This document shows, in pieces, positions 4,728 to 6,046 of a DNA stretch of 6,046 bases. This DNA comes from Actinomycetes bacterium. Its GTDB lineage: Bacteria; Actinomycetota; Actinomycetes; Actinomycetales; Actinomycetaceae. The position numbers were made by a program, and so were the translations under genes. Numbering within the stretch: position 1 is the stretch's first letter; each line of letters starts with the position of its first letter. The DNA is taken from the NCBI GenBank assembly GCA_023389315.1, contig JAEWEQ010000067.1, positions 1 to 6,046 on the forward strand, written 5' to 3'. The notes beneath the pieces were generated by a model that saw nothing but the letters and a program-made list of their open reading frames with translations, was not told the origin of the DNA and did not search any database.

Positions 4728-5930
4728 CTACGACGTTACCGGCCGGGTGGGGGTGGAAACATCGTAGACTTGCGCCGGGCGCTGCTGCATCAACAGTTGC
4801 ACCACCTGCGCTTTAAAGTCCGAGTCACTAGTATCACCCCACTTGATCAGGGGCCCATCGACGGTGCGAATTTCCACGCTCACACCGTCAGAAACCAAGG
4901 TGTCTACCTGTTCGCGGAACTCACCTTTCAGCGCCGGAATCACACCGGCGATCAACTGTACAGCCTTGGCGCGATTAGCTTCTTCAGCGTTGGTGAGTTC
5001 AGCTTTGATCAGGCCTTCTTCTAGTTCCCCTACCTCACGCAAGAGCACACCGTCGGCGTCCAGTACCTCCCAGGTATCCCCTTTTGCCACCGCCATTAAG
5101 GGCTGGCGCACGGCGATAGCAACATCCAACCCGCGAGGCCAGTGCCGGGTTACTTCGGCGCTCTTGACCATAGCCAGGGACTCAATCGATTGCGCCACTT
5201 TAGCAGTGCTCACCCGCGGCAGCGGAAGCTTGGCGTAAGGTTCAACCATTTGTCGTATCTGCGCCTCAGGTACTTCCTGGGTGGCGCCGGTGATCTTCAC
5301 ATTCTTTACATCGAGGGCGAACAGCGGGGAGAAGAACGCCACCGCCGCTAGCGCCACCACCACGGCCGCTGCGGCCGCACTGATGGCAAGGTAACGCAGG
5401 AGTCGGCGTCGATGGGCGCGTTGGATCTCGCGGCGGCGCTGCGACAGCTCATTTTCGCTGCGGTTCTTAGCCCCCCAGGGCCACCCGAAGCCGCCGCTCC
5501 CGCCCGCCTTCTTACCGCCCAGCCGGAACTTGCCTTGCGGCTTATCATCGTCACCGTTGCTAACTTCCTGCCGCGGACCAAATTCCTTGGTGGCTCGGTT
5601 AGAGGTGTAGTACTTACGCCGCTGCGCGCTGTCGCCCTCGTCTTTGCGAGCGAGCTGGGTGCTGGCGGTTTGCTGCAGCTGCAGTTTACGCCCGCCCTGG
5701 CTGCCGCTGTCGGTGCGCCCGCTACGGTTTTTAGAATCTGAGCGTGAAGTTTGGGCCCGCGCACTGTCAACTGGCATCTGCCCCGCGCGCGACCCGCTTC
5801 GCTGCTGCGGCTGCGACGGGGCGCGCCCGGCCGATTTGGCGGCAACATTTTGCCGCCCAGTGCCACGCGAAGGCGTAGGTTCGCTCGGCTCGTGAGCACC
5901 GCGTGCGCGAGGTTTGGGGGGACGTTTCAT
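4728..5930 (-). CDS. ftsQ: FtsQ divisome membrane protein with long cytoplasmic tail
   Basis: FtsQ is a bitopic membrane protein that joins FtsL and FtsB (DivIC) in the divisome and helps activate septal wall synthesis. The 400-aa product has three parts. First is a basic, low-complexity cytoplasmic tail (1 to about 170) rich in R, K, S, Q, G and P. Next is one transmembrane helix (about 180-203, alanine/valine-rich, after RRRLLRYL). Last is an extracytoplasmic region with a POTRA domain (about 206-276; FALDVKNVKITGAT through SAEVTRHWPRGLDVAIAVRQPLMAV) and the FtsQ domain (WEVLDADGVLL to about 385). The ATG at 5930-5928 overlaps the murC stop as ATGA, with AGAGG immediately upstream; a TTG five codons earlier lies inside murC without a ribosome site. 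The family is typically about 220-320 aa, so this tail is unusually long. Confidence 0.94.
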   Translation of the reverse strand: MKRPPKPRARGAHEPSEPTPSRGTGRQNVAAKSAGRAPSQPQQRSGSRAGQMPVDSARAQTSRSDSKNRSGRTDSGSQGGRKLQLQQTASTQLARKDEGDSAQRRKYYTSNRATKEFGPRQEVSNGDDDKPQGKFRLGGKKAGGSGGFGWPWGAKNRSENELSQRRREIQRAHRRRLLRYLAISAAAAAVVVALAAVAFFSPLFALDVKNVKITGATQEVPEAQIRQMVEPYAKLPLPRVSTAKVAQSIESLAMVKSAEVTRHWPRGLDVAIAVRQPLMAVAKGDTWEVLDADGVLLREVGELEEGLIKAELTNAEEANRAKAVQLIAGVIPALKGEFREQVDTLVSDGVSVEIRTVDGPLIKWGDTSDSDFKAQVVQLLMQQRPAQVYDVSTPTRPVTS

Positions 5931-6046
5931 ACCTCTGCCCGCCAAACTGAGAGCACTTCTTGTCCAGCTTCAGTGACGTTTCCAGCCCCCATGGTGATAC
6001 AGACATCACCGGGCTCAGCGGCGCGCGCCAAGGCGCGGGCAGCCTC
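5927..6046 (-). CDS. murC: UDP-N-acetylmuramate--L-alanine ligase MurC, C-terminal end (cut by window edge)
   Basis: Only the last 39 codons are visible. The translation ends GDVCITMGAGNVTEAGQEVL followed by SVWRAEV and a TGA stop. The GD(V/I)-hydrophobic-x-x-GAG-(N/D)-hydrophobic-T segment near the C-terminus is characteristic of Mur ligase domain 3 in MurC, and the position directly before ftsQ is the standard murC position in dcw clusters. MurC adds the first amino acid, L-alanine, to UDP-MurNAc in the cytoplasm. Its TGA overlaps the ftsQ ATG by four bases (ATGA), so the two are translationally coupled. The substrate-binding parts are outside the window; the identity rests on this C-terminal motif and the neighbourhood. 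Confidence 0.88.
   Translation of the reverse strand, partial: EAARALARAAEPGDVCITMGAGNVTEAGQEVLSVWRAEV

Noticed and set aside
5348..5899. Minus-strand open frame of 183 codons inside ftsQ in another frame
   Set aside because: It lies within the low-complexity FtsQ tail region, has arginine/alanine-rich noise composition and no family motif. FtsQ in the main frame has the membrane helix and POTRA domain.

Overview
The window looks like a stretch of an actinobacterial chromosome, moderately to highly GC-rich. It carries the distal half of the division and cell wall (dcw) cluster. Gene order on the minus strand, in the direction of transcription (right to left), is murC (3' end only), ftsQ, ftsZ, pgeF, sepF, yggT, divIVA/wag31, lspA, rluD-type pseudouridine synthase (5' end only). 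This order, the Wag31-like DivIVA and the actinobacterial form of LspA and YggT point to Actinomycetota. An Actinomycetales/Actinomycetaceae-like organism is my best guess, from gene content and protein style only; no database comparison was possible.

Right end (about 3265-6046): the last 39 residues of MurC overlap the ftsQ start by an ATGA junction. FtsQ is long (400 aa) because of a basic, low-complexity cytoplasmic tail of about 170 residues. A gap of about 140 bp before ftsZ holds a plausible promoter. FtsZ has a complete GTPase core, an acidic/basic disordered linker and a C-terminal conserved peptide; a second, similar LDLP motif sits directly after the GTPase core.

Middle (about 1500-3264): pgeF starts 17 bp after ftsZ. 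It is followed by a 115-bp non-coding gap where related actinobacteria usually carry the PLP-binding protein gene ylmE/yggS. Then come sepF, yggT and a 137-bp gap that could hold a divIVA promoter.

Left end (1-1504): divIVA encodes a coiled-coil polar growth protein with a (PE)7 low-complexity spacer written as an 18-bp tandem repeat. A strong 12-bp stem-loop lies between divIVA and lspA. lspA (signal peptidase II) uses a GTG start, and one base separates its stop from the rluD-like gene.

The genes work together on growth and division. MurC and PgeF make and proofread peptidoglycan precursor; FtsQ, FtsZ and SepF build the division ring; DivIVA directs polar or septal wall growth; YggT is a small membrane protein habitually linked to this set; LspA matures lipoproteins. 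All genes are on one strand, no RNA genes, mobile elements or CRISPR were seen, and the window is mostly conserved core genome. I found no new multi-gene system; the points of interest are missing genes, regulatory gaps and unusual low-complexity protein regions.
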